From the NCBI GenBank assembly GCA_016185205.1, contig JACPOA010000072.1, positions 1 to 46,260 of the forward strand: DNA of 46,260 bases, in the 5' to 3' direction. The notes under the pieces are model-generated. The model was not told where the DNA came from. It made no database searches and was given only the letters and a program-made list of their open reading frames with translations. The stretch comes from Hyphomicrobiales bacterium. Its GTDB lineage: Bacteria; Pseudomonadota; Alphaproteobacteria; Rhizobiales; Xanthobacteraceae. Positions 25,651 to 32,971 of this stretch are shown in pieces (the stretch's first letter is position 1; each line of letters begins with the position of its first letter). A program made the translations under genes and the position numbers.

Positions 25651-26997
25651 ATGACGAAGCTGACCAAGCGGACCGTCGACGCGGCCGACGTCCATGAAAA
25701 GGATTACTTCATCTGGGACGATGAGCTACCCGGCTTTGGCCTGCGCGTGTTTGCTTCCGGCAAGCGCAGCTACCTTATCCAATATCGTGCCGCTGGACGG
25801 ACCCGGCGCTACACCATTGGCCTCCATGGCGTGTGGACGCCGGAGACAGCCCGACAGGAAGCCAAGGTTCAACTCGGGCGTGTCGCGCGTGGCGACAACC
25901 CTTCCGAAGAACGCCATCTCGACCACAAGGCGATCATCGTCAAGGAGCTTTGTGCCCTCTATGTCGCCGATCTGAATGCAGGCCTCATCCTCGGCAAGGG
26001 TGGCCGCCCGAAGAAGACTACAACGATAAGCACCGACACAGGCCGCATTGATCGACATATCATCCCATTGATCGGTACGAGACGGGTCAAGGATCTCACC
26101 AATGCCGACATCAACAAGGTCTTGAAGGACATCATGGCCGGCAAGACGCGTGTTTCCGTCAAGACGAAGAAGCTGCGCGGCAAAGCCATTGTGCGCGGCG
26201 GCGCGGGTACGGCGACCCGGACGGTTGGGCTGCTGGGCGGCATCCTCACCTATGCGGTCGAGGCCGGGATCATCGACCGCAATCCTGCGCACGGCATCCG
26301 CAAGCCGAAAGACAACGTACGGAACCGTCGCCTCACTCACGCCGAGTATCGCACCCTGGGTGAGATGCTGCGGAATGCTGCCGAGAACGAGAAGTATGCC
26401 ATGACGGTCGACATTGTTCGCCAGATCGCCCTGACGGGCTGCCGCCGCACGGAAATGATCAAGCTAATGTGGACCGAAGCCGATACGGAGGGCAGTTGCC
26501 TGCGGCTCGTTGACAGCAAGGAAGGCGCGTCCATCCGTCCCATCGGGCTCCCTGTGGTCGAGTATCTTGAGGAACGGCGCAAGGGTCAGACGAACACCTA
26601 CGTTTTCCCCGGCCAGGGCGAGGACAACGCCTTTGGCAGCTTCCCGAACCATTGGGAGCAGATTTTTGAGGACTCCCCACTCGCCAGTGTTACGCCGCAC
26701 GTCCTCCGTCACAGCTTCGCCAGTATCGCGAACGACCTCGGCTTTACCGAAGTCACGATCGCCGCGCTCGTCGGCCATTCCAAGGGCTCGGTGACGAGCA
26801 AATACATCCACACGCTCGACACGGCGCTCATCATGGCCGCGGATACGATCTCGGGCTACATCAAGGGACTTCTCGACGGCAAGGACTTCAAGAAGACCGC
26901 CTATGCACTTGACCGGGATTCCCGCAAAGCGGCGCTTTCGCGTTTCCTACGAGAGGCGGTTGGAGAAGAGGCTCCGGCCGAGCGTCTCGCGGCATGA
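25651..26997 (+). CDS. tyrosine-type site-specific integrase (P4-like)
   Basis: A 448-residue integrase. The N-terminus has the DUF4102 arm-binding layout of P4-type integrases: DELPGFGLRVFASGKRSYL, then a RRYTIGLHGVWTPETAR segment. A core-binding region follows (about 95-210). The catalytic domain shows R265 (TGCRRTE), H350 and R353 (HVLRHSF), H376 (VGHSKG) and Y385 (SKYIH), the complete set for strand cleavage. ATG 25651 has GGAGGG upstream. It starts about 180 bases from the tRNA fragment, typical for integrases that recombine at tRNA genes, and is the likely driver of the island occupying the rest of the window. Confidence 0.95.
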   Translation: MTKLTKRTVDAADVHEKDYFIWDDELPGFGLRVFASGKRSYLIQYRAAGRTRRYTIGLHGVWTPETARQEAKVQLGRVARGDNPSEERHLDHKAIIVKELCALYVADLNAGLILGKGGRPKKTTTISTDTGRIDRHIIPLIGTRRVKDLTNADINKVLKDIMAGKTRVSVKTKKLRGKAIVRGGAGTATRTVGLLGGILTYAVEAGIIDRNPAHGIRKPKDNVRNRRLTHAEYRTLGEMLRNAAENEKYAMTVDIVRQIALTGCRRTEMIKLMWTEADTEGSCLRLVDSKEGASIRPIGLPVVEYLEERRKGQTNTYVFPGQGEDNAFGSFPNHWEQIFEDSPLASVTPHVLRHSFASIANDLGFTEVTIAALVGHSKGSVTSKYIHTLDTALIMAADTISGYIKGLLDGKDFKKTAYALDRDSRKAALSRFLREAVGEEAPAERLAA

Positions 26998-27140
26998 TCA
27001 GCTTGCGGCGCCGGCGTCTCAAGTTATCGGTGCCAAGGCTCAGCGTGCCGAGGTCGTTGGCGAGCTGCCGCGAGACGTACTCCAGGTGACGGCGCAGCGC
27101 CGCCGCGGCAGGCTCCAGGGAACTCATCGGCTGGGCTTGT

Positions 27141-27797
27141 TCACGGTCTCACCGTCCTGAAAGGCTTTCGCTTGCATTGGCCAGAGCCTGCTGCGCGCGC
27201 AACTTTGGGCAAGCTTGCACATTGCGCAGTGCGCTCAGGCCCAATCAGTGCGCACACTTTCGCAACATGTTCAGGCGGCACCTGCATCCGTGCTCGCGTC
27301 AATGCATTCACGATGGCATCCGCTTGCCGATCAGCACCCAAGGCCGTCGCGATCGCATCGTGCATCAACAGTTCTACCGTCGGGACGATGGCAAGCTTTG
27401 GAAAAGAAGTAGCGCAAAGCGATCGCGCCTTGCGCTCGTCGATCAGCGCGATCCCGAACGTTGCGTGTGCGTGAGCGATCGTTGCCGCTTCGCCGTCATC
27501 AAGCGTCCGCACCGTCGAGCCGTCGATGAGAGATTCGTAGACGGTCAGGCCGGTCGCGCCAAGAGACACGCGGCGGACAATCCCGGCATCGATCAGTTCG
27601 AGGAGCCGAGCGTAGTCATCATGACCTCTTCGAGAGCCCGCCTCTAACTCGGCGCAGGCATTCTCCGTTACGGTGAACGCGTGTGGCATGGCCCTGATGA
27701 TGTCGGTGGCGTGGCCGGTTCCATTGATGTTGATGATGACGCTCGCATCGGCAACGAGAGCCGCACCAGGACTACGAAGGAAGCTTGACGAGTTCAT
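27141..27797 (-). CDS. PIN-domain-like protein, last gene of QueC-like operon
   Basis: A 218-residue protein from the ATG at 27795-27797; the frame is open further right but only as shadow. Early sequence LVADASVIININGTG supplies D17 of a PIN nuclease site; acidic residues E50/E52 (CAELEAG), D101 with GEA (LDDGEAATIAHAHA) and D120 (ALIDERKAR) follow at the usual spacing for the PIN fold, an Mg-dependent RNase domain common in toxins. Residues after 135 form an extra alpha-helical tail that is lysine/arginine rich at the end. It overlaps the end of the metallopeptidase gene by 26 bases, so it is translationally coupled to the operon. No antitoxin-like partner lies directly beside it. Confidence 0.75.
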   Translation of the reverse strand: MNSSSFLRSPGAALVADASVIININGTGHATDIIRAMPHAFTVTENACAELEAGSRRGHDDYARLLELIDAGIVRRVSLGATGLTVYESLIDGSTVRTLDDGEAATIAHAHATFGIALIDERKARSLCATSFPKLAIVPTVELLMHDAIATALGADRQADAIVNALTRARMQVPPEHVAKVCALIGPERTAQCASLPKVARAAGSGQCKRKPFRTVRP

Positions 27798-28950
27798 TCG
27801 CTTCGCTTTCTTCGTTCTCCGCGCCCTCCAGGATTTCCCGGACTTCGTGGCGATCCAGATCGAGTAGCCGGGCCAGTTGGCCCTCGCTGTAGAGTTCCTT
27901 CTTCCACGCTTCCCGAACGAGCAGGGCGAGACGCGGCGGCACAAGCCCCTGAGCGCGAACGGCGTGAAGGCTCCGGTCAGCCAGATCACCGAGCACCTGA
28001 CGCGCTTGCTCATCGGTGATCCCGCCGTTTGCGACGAACCAGTCCCAGGTGCCGTCGCGCGCAAGCTTCAGCTCCTCGAGACGACGAACCATCGCCTCCC
28101 GCGACACGCCGAACGCGTGCGACAGCAGAATGATGTGACGGCGGGTCAGGTGCGATTGACCGGCCGTAATCGCTGCGAACCGCTGGCGAATCGCCCTTGC
28201 CGGCGTCAGAAATGCCCGCTGAAAAGCATTGGCATAGCGCTCTTCCCGTGACGCAAATCGCTCATTCTCGGTCAGCACTTCGGGCTGGCGGCGCGTCGAC
28301 ACGAAATGCCCCGTTTCATGCGTGCCTGACTGCGTCACCCGCTCCGGGGGATGATTGGCATTGAGCAGTATGCAGGCGCCGGCTGCGTCGTCGTAGGCAA
28401 AGAGGCCGGACACCTTGCCGTCGAGTGGCCGTACATAGACGCGAACACCCATCTGGAGATCGAGGATCGACACAATATCGGTGACCGGACCTGGCCCGAG
28501 TCCCAGCCAGTCGCGCAGCTCTTGCGCATCCTGCTCCGCCTGCGCCCGGACGTCTCCCGGCAGAAGCGGGCGTTCCGGCGGATAGTTGCGGATGCGGCTG
28601 ACGCCAAGGGCGTTCTCAAGTTCGACTTCGGCGCGGACGAGATCGTTCAGGAGACGCGTTGCCTTCTCAACAGCGTCGTCACTGCTTTCCCGGAGCTTTC
28701 GGAAGCGCGGCACCATATCGAGGTGCACGGCTTCACGACGCAACAGCGCGTTCGCGGACGTGCGATAGGCAGCGGCGAGCTTTTGCAGCTCGTCCATCTG
28801 CACGCGGCGTTTACCCTGCTCGATCGCAACCAGCGTCGTCCGCACGGCGCCGATCAACGCAGCAGCTTCGGCCTGCGTCAGCTTCGCGCTTTCGCGTGCC
28901 AGCCGCAGCCGTTCTCCAATCTCCACATCCGTCAGCTTTTCATTACTCAT
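27772..28950 (-). CDS. XRE helix-turn-helix plus ImmA/IrrE metallopeptidase
   Basis: A 392-residue protein from ATG 28948-28950. The first 65 residues are an XRE-type helix-turn-helix (RLRLARESAKLTQAEAAALI, then VAIEQGKRRVQMDELQKLA). The middle and C-terminal part is an IrrE/ImmA protease with the zinc site HETGH at 211-215 inside a TQSGTHETGHFVS context, followed by a region rich in helices. ImmA-type enzymes cleave repressor proteins and so switch on silenced genes. A fused HTH suggests that it binds its own promoter or senses a signal and cuts a partner. Its start overlaps the QueC-like stop (ATGA) and its end overlaps the PIN gene. Confidence 0.88.
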   Translation of the reverse strand: MSNEKLTDVEIGERLRLARESAKLTQAEAAALIGAVRTTLVAIEQGKRRVQMDELQKLAAAYRTSANALLRREAVHLDMVPRFRKLRESSDDAVEKATRLLNDLVRAEVELENALGVSRIRNYPPERPLLPGDVRAQAEQDAQELRDWLGLGPGPVTDIVSILDLQMGVRVYVRPLDGKVSGLFAYDDAAGACILLNANHPPERVTQSGTHETGHFVSTRRQPEVLTENERFASREERYANAFQRAFLTPARAIRQRFAAITAGQSHLTRRHIILLSHAFGVSREAMVRRLEELKLARDGTWDWFVANGGITDEQARQVLGDLADRSLHAVRAQGLVPPRLALLVREAWKKELYSEGQLARLLDLDRHEVREILEGAENEESEANELVKLPS

Positions 28951-30320
28951 TGACTCACTCGCGCCCATTTCCTGACAAATGCACGCGCTCCCAAGGCGTT
29001 CACAAATTCCTTCCACTCCTTCGTATGCCGCTCCAGCATGCCGATCAGCTTTTCTTCGACTTCTGCAGCAGGGAGCTCCAGCGCCATCGCTATCAGGGCG
29101 GCGTGTCGGCGCACTTCCGGTCGCGCCTCGCTGTCCGCCAGGTCGGCCAGATGATCGAGATGGAGCGTTCCGGCAATCGCGTATTGCTCGAATGCAGGGC
29201 TGAAGCGCGTAAAGTCCGGATGGAGCGCCCGGAAGAGGGTCGGGGCGTTAAGGTTCGTACAGATGTACGTCCCTTGACCTTCATCAAGCCCCGCCGCATG
29301 AACGCTCATGCGCCTGAGCATGCAGGCGGCGCAGACGCCGCATTGAAGCAGTTTGCCGTTCACAGCACTCCACTGGCTGTTCCGCCAGCAGGACCGCGTT
29401 TCCCGCCAAGCCCCACCTTCCGGCAGCGCGGCGAACGCGCGGAGCGACTCGCCTTTCGTGTGCCACAGGCGGGGGAAAGAGAACTGAACGGGCTTTCCGA
29501 GTAAAGCCTTCAAGAACCGCGCCATCAGCGCCGTGAAGCGCGGATGGTTGCGGTAGTCAGGATAGGCATGACTGACGGTCGCCAGCGCGAGACCGATCGC
29601 GCCCTGGCCGCTTTCCGGAATGATGATTTGCCCAGCATCCGCGAGATAGGCGCCAAGACCGCTGATGAGCGCGAACTTGAAGCCCCGGCTTCGGGCCGTG
29701 GTCTCACCGTTCTGCGTCGGCACTTTGAACTTGTATGGAACTCTGGCGAAGGGCTGGAGCTGGCCGTTGACGACGGGCTTGCCGGCGGCCTTCGGGCCGA
29801 CCCGGACGCGGACCAGCTTCTCGCCGAGCGTCTGCCCGAGAAGGCCAGCGACGGCGCGCGAGTCCAGACCATCGCTGTAGGCAATGACGGCATCGGTCGG
29901 GCGCGGAAAGGGCAGGTATTCTTGCGCCGGTTGGCCGACAGTCTTTGAGCGTTTGACGAATTCAATGGACCAGAAGTCGCCCGTCAGGAATCTCAGCGCC
30001 TCATGTAACGCGTCGGACACCGCCGAAGCAGTCCAGCGCGCGGGATCGTGTACGGGAATACGAAGATCAATGCGCCTCGCCCAGCCGCGAGACGGACGCT
30101 TCATCGCTCTGTCTGCGAATTCGACCGATGCCGCCAGGACCATCGCGTCATAGAGCATCGGCTCCCACCGCGCGAAGGCATACGAGCGCAGCGCTTCGGT
30201 ACTGAATTCGAGATCATGCCCGAGATCGAGGACGATGCGGTCTTTGCGCGAGCGACGCCCCGACTCAACGACATCAATGCCCTGTTCGCTGATTCTGGTT
30301 TTGTAGGCCGTGTCCGTCAT
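28947..30320 (-). CDS. QueC-like PP-loop ATPase with long N-terminal extension
   Basis: A 457-residue protein. Residues 143-160 hold the PP-loop AYSDGLDSRAVAGLL, which binds and splits ATP to AMP and pyrophosphate in the QueC/GuaA/MnmA superfamily. The C-terminal part has the QueC zinc pattern: an SCW motif followed by CGVCAACMLRR (Cys-x2-Cys-x2-Cys). Classic QueC makes 7-cyano-7-deazaguanine and is about 230 residues. The extra 140 N-terminal residues, and the lack of queD, queE, queF or tgt genes nearby, argue against a housekeeping role. QueC-like proteins are known in Qat defence and in type IV CBASS. Stop and start overlap both neighbours as ATGA. Confidence 0.85.
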   Translation of the reverse strand: MTDTAYKTRISEQGIDVVESGRRSRKDRIVLDLGHDLEFSTEALRSYAFARWEPMLYDAMVLAASVEFADRAMKRPSRGWARRIDLRIPVHDPARWTASAVSDALHEALRFLTGDFWSIEFVKRSKTVGQPAQEYLPFPRPTDAVIAYSDGLDSRAVAGLLGQTLGEKLVRVRVGPKAAGKPVVNGQLQPFARVPYKFKVPTQNGETTARSRGFKFALISGLGAYLADAGQIIIPESGQGAIGLALATVSHAYPDYRNHPRFTALMARFLKALLGKPVQFSFPRLWHTKGESLRAFAALPEGGAWRETRSCWRNSQWSAVNGKLLQCGVCAACMLRRMSVHAAGLDEGQGTYICTNLNAPTLFRALHPDFTRFSPAFEQYAIAGTLHLDHLADLADSEARPEVRRHAALIAMALELPAAEVEEKLIGMLERHTKEWKEFVNALGARAFVRKWARVSQ

Positions 30321-30871
30321 AGGGGCGGCCCTTCGTCGATGCCCGATCGACGGCGCGGCGGTCCCGAACGCTCAACCGGCGCGGTGTCGGTCGAATGAAG
30401 GTCGCGGGCGATAGCGCCGCAGTCGGTTCGATGACGGGCGGCGTCTAGCCTACCGCGCACGTAGCCGGCACGGCGGGAGCCCGCTTCCCGCAGGTAGTGC
30501 TCTTCAATGCCGCGCAAGGCGTCGCGCATCGTGCCCTCTAACGCATTTCTGACGGCGGCTTCCGAGCCGGCATCACCCTTGACTCCATCGGCACTAACGA
30601 CGACGGCGCAGTCGATCAGACGCGCCGAGGCGGCGGACTGATAGTCCTTTCGCAGCGCATTGAGCTGCTCGACTCGCATGCTGGGGAACAGAGTGTCCGC
30701 GTTCATGATCTCGCGGACCTCCCGGACGGGACCCTCAAGGATGTCCTTCTTGAGCGCATAGGGCAGGCTTTCGCAGACATCGTCCGGCGCATACGCGGCC
30801 TTTGCTGCGCGTTCTGCGAGGGCTTTCCAGTGCCGCCTCATGGGCAGGCTTCTATGCGGTCCGTCACTCAT
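30317..30871 (-). CDS. unknown 184-aa protein, first gene of QueC-like operon
   Basis: A 184-residue protein. ATG 30869-30871 is preferred to a TTG at 30883 because GGAG lies 6 bases upstream. The N-terminus (MSDGPHRSLPMRRHWKALA) is basic; the middle is mostly helical and charged (EGPVREVREIMNADTLF; NALRKDYQSAASARL); the tail is arginine/proline rich and may be disordered. No catalytic motif, signal peptide or membrane segment is visible and I do not recognise a family. Its stop overlaps the QueC-like start as ATGA. As the promoter-proximal gene of a four-gene unit it may be the sensor or substrate of the partners, but that is guesswork. Confidence 0.7.
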   Translation of the reverse strand: MSDGPHRSLPMRRHWKALAERAAKAAYAPDDVCESLPYALKKDILEGPVREVREIMNADTLFPSMRVEQLNALRKDYQSAASARLIDCAVVVSADGVKGDAGSEAAVRNALEGTMRDALRGIEEHYLREAGSRRAGYVRGRLDAARHRTDCGAIARDLHSTDTAPVERSGPPRRRSGIDEGPPL

Positions 30872-30880
30872 CGGAGGCTC

Positions 30881-31021
30881 CAATGTCAGAAATATAATAT
30901 GAAATAGATGACAATGTCATTTGTGAAATCATGCTGGAAAATCCGCTCTTGGAGCGGAGGTTCCGTAACGTTATTTGACCACTCCAAGAATCATGTCGAA
31001 AAATCCGCAAAAATAGCGGAT
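30881..31021. promoter_or_regulatory. divergent promoter region with repeated operator-like elements
   Basis: Between the QueC-like operon and abiEi lies an unusually AT-rich stretch. It has a perfect palindrome ATGACA-A-TGTCAT (30908-30920), direct CAATGTCA copies at 30881 and 30912, and two 19-base direct repeats of pattern AATCATG-n7-ATCCGC (30927-30946 and 30989-31008). There are also two hairpin-forming dyads, CCGCTC-TTG-GAGCGG (30943-30957) and ATCCGC-n7-GCGGAT (31003-31021). A TATAAT hexamer is at 30893-30898. AbiEi antitoxins are known to repress their own promoter by binding repeats, so the AATCATG repeats near abiEi are the best candidate AbiEi sites. The CAATGTCA set may serve the XRE-ImmA protein. 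Confidence 0.5.
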
Positions 31022-31023
31022 AA

Positions 31024-31857
31024 ATGGGCATGATTCCTGAACACCGCTCTTCCTTGTCCACACACATCGCCGGCCTTCTGTCGGCAGGGCAAGTCGTGTT
31101 CACGAGCAAGGATGCTGAGAAGGCGCTGCATATCGGGCAGGGGGCCTTCCTGGACGCAGCGGAGCGCTTGCAGCGACGTAAGCATCTTCTCAATCCACGG
31201 CGGGGCTTCTATGTGATCGTGCCCCCGCAATTCGCGTCATGGGGCGCGCCACCGCCCGCCTGGTACATCGATGCGCTGATGCGCCATGAGCATCAGGCGT
31301 ACTACGTCGGCCTCTTGAAGGCGGCCGAACTGCACGGCGCGACGCATCAGGCTGTCATGGAATTTCAGGTCGTTGCCGGCAAGCGCCTGCCGAAAATCCA
31401 TGCCGGCCGAAACATGATCGTCTTCTACTACCGCAAAGACATGCGCGCCGTCGCCAGTGGGCTCGAGGATCACAAGACCGATACCGGCACGATGAAAATC
31501 TCAACTGTAGAGCTGACGGCGCTCGATCTCCTGCGCTATCCGCAAGCGGCTGGCGGCATCGACAACATCGCAACGGTTCTGACCGATCTTGAGCCGAAGA
31601 TCGATGCGGCGAAACTCGCGGCCCTGTCTCAGAAAGCGGAGCGGCCTGTCGCCCAGCGCCTGGGCTATCTGCTTGACCGACTTGGGCACCAGGAGCGCAC
31701 GGAGCCCATGCATGCGGCGCTGAAAGCGCGTGGCTCCCTGACATGGACAGAGCTCGACCGGAGGGAGAGCCGCGATCCTGACTTCGCGCCCGAACCGGCC
31801 GAGCGAAACGACCGCTGGCGCGTCATCGTCCGCCGTTTCCCCGAGGTCGACGAATGA
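31024..31857 (+). CDS. abiEi: AbiEi-type antitoxin
   Basis: A 277-residue protein with an N-terminal winged-helix region (SKDAEKALHIGQGAFLDAAERL, then RRKHLLNPRRGFYVI) and a C-terminal domain with YIDALMRHEHQAYYVGLLKAAELHG and VELTALDLLRYPQ, the AbiEi_4 pattern. AbiEi represses its operon and neutralises the nucleotidyltransferase toxin. Start ATG 31024 is used; ATG 31030 is also possible. The stop overlaps the abiEii start (ATGA). The upstream region carries direct repeats near the promoter (see 30881-31021). Confidence 0.9.
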   Translation: MGMIPEHRSSLSTHIAGLLSAGQVVFTSKDAEKALHIGQGAFLDAAERLQRRKHLLNPRRGFYVIVPPQFASWGAPPPAWYIDALMRHEHQAYYVGLLKAAELHGATHQAVMEFQVVAGKRLPKIHAGRNMIVFYYRKDMRAVASGLEDHKTDTGTMKISTVELTALDLLRYPQAAGGIDNIATVLTDLEPKIDAAKLAALSQKAERPVAQRLGYLLDRLGHQERTEPMHAALKARGSLTWTELDRRESRDPDFAPEPAERNDRWRVIVRRFPEVDE

Positions 31858-32714
31858 TCCCAAGCCAGAACATCGTGGCCTGGGGCACCGTTGTTCCTTG
31901 GGCCGATGAGCGGCAGGTTGAACAAGACCTGATCATCAGCCGCGCGATCGTCGCCATCTTCTCCGACGATGTCTTGCGCCAGGAACTGCGCTTTCGCGGA
32001 GGAACCGCCCTCAACAAGCTGCACTTCGTCCCGGCTCTCCGGTACTCGGAAGACATCGACCTTGTGCGCACGTCCGAAGGGCCGATTGGACCCATTCTGG
32101 ATCGCCTTCGCGCCGTTCTGGAGCCGTGGTTGGGACGGGCGCAGTTCGATCAAAGCCCAGTTGCGCCGAAGCTGCGCTTCCGAGTCAACGCCGAAAACGG
32201 CAGTGGGACAATCCGACTCAAGGTGGAAATCAACACCCGCGAAGTCACCGCCTTCGATCCGCCGGCAAGCATCCCCTTTCAGGTCGACAATCCATGGTTC
32301 ACGGGCAGCGCCGATGTGCAGACGTTCTCTCGGGAAGAGATGCTGGCGACCAAGCTGAGGGCTCTTCTTCAGCGCGATAAGGGCCGCGATCTGTTTGATC
32401 TTGCCCACGCGCTGGAGCGGTTCGCCGGACTGGACGCGGCGCGTGTGGCAGAGCTGTTTGTACGGTATGTTGAGGGCGGTGGTCAGGCCATCTCACGTGC
32501 GCAAGCCCAACAGCGCATGTTTGCGAAGCTCGCGACGCCGCGTTTCGTGCTCGACATGAGGCCACTTCTCCCTGCCGCAGAGGCAGAGAAGCTCACCGAG
32601 GAATCGACGCGGGAATTGTTCTTGAACGTGTTCAGGGAGTTCATCGACCGACTTCCGGGCGACCCCTGGGCACGCACCGACGAAATGAAGGAGCGATTCC
32701 AGCTACCAAAGTAG
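31854..32714 (+). CDS. abiEii: AbiEii nucleotidyltransferase toxin
   Basis: A 286-residue protein with the DNA polymerase-beta-like nucleotidyltransferase motif GGTALNK (49-55) and the following YSEDIDLV with catalytic aspartates D67 and D69. The later ATKLRALLQRDKGRDLFDL supplies the conserved lysine and D-L-F-D block of AbiEii. AbiEii toxins (relatives of MenT) add nucleotides to tRNA acceptor ends and stop growth during phage infection. Coupled to abiEi by ATGA. All motif residues look intact, so a functional toxin-antitoxin phage-resistance pair is likely. Confidence 0.92.
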   Translation: MIPSQNIVAWGTVVPWADERQVEQDLIISRAIVAIFSDDVLRQELRFRGGTALNKLHFVPALRYSEDIDLVRTSEGPIGPILDRLRAVLEPWLGRAQFDQSPVAPKLRFRVNAENGSGTIRLKVEINTREVTAFDPPASIPFQVDNPWFTGSADVQTFSREEMLATKLRALLQRDKGRDLFDLAHALERFAGLDAARVAELFVRYVEGGGQAISRAQAQQRMFAKLATPRFVLDMRPLLPAAEAEKLTEESTRELFLNVFREFIDRLPGDPWARTDEMKERFQLPK

Positions 32715-32759
32715 CGCCTCTACCTCATTCTGCATGCTCATCATCGGGTGACCGCTGGC

Positions 32760-32906
32760 TCAGGAATCGGCTCGCGAGCAGAGCGCGTGCACCTCATCCG
32801 TCCATGTCAGGCGTTCCGGCTTGCTGCGCACGATCGTACTCCGCTCGCGCTTGATCTCCTCGCCATCATGCAATAGCGGGATTTGTCGGGGCAGCCGTCC
32901 TGACAC
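32760..32906 (-). CDS. possible 48-aa open frame in the AbiE-Gabija gap
   Basis: In the 250-base gap between abiEii and gajA a minus-strand frame (GTG 32904-32906 to TGA 32760-32762) gives 48 residues including EEIKRERSTIVRSKPERL and WTDEVHALC. The composition is protein-like, but there is no ribosome binding site and no family was recognised. It may be a remnant of an older gene. No other structure was noticed in this gap. Confidence 0.2.
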   Translation of the reverse strand: MSGRLPRQIPLLHDGEEIKRERSTIVRSKPERLTWTDEVHALCSRADS

Positions 32907-32971
32907 TCAGAGTTACGTCGTTGATCAAAAATTCCACGCATGGAAGATTGAACGAAAACCGGGCGGCAACC

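Noticed and set aside
26998-27140. A gene in the gap between the integrase and the PIN-like gene
   Set aside because: Short convergent intergenic stretch; the open frames there are continuations or shadows with no support.
28947-30320. QatABCD, or queuosine biosynthesis, as the identity of the QueC-like operon
   Set aside because: No QatA ATPase, QatB or TatD-like QatD, and no queD, queE, queF or tgt genes lie nearby; the partners are an ImmA protease and a PIN-like protein.
28947-30320. Type IV CBASS as the identity of the QueC-like operon
   Set aside because: No CD-NTase or Cap10-like TGT-related gene is present in the window.
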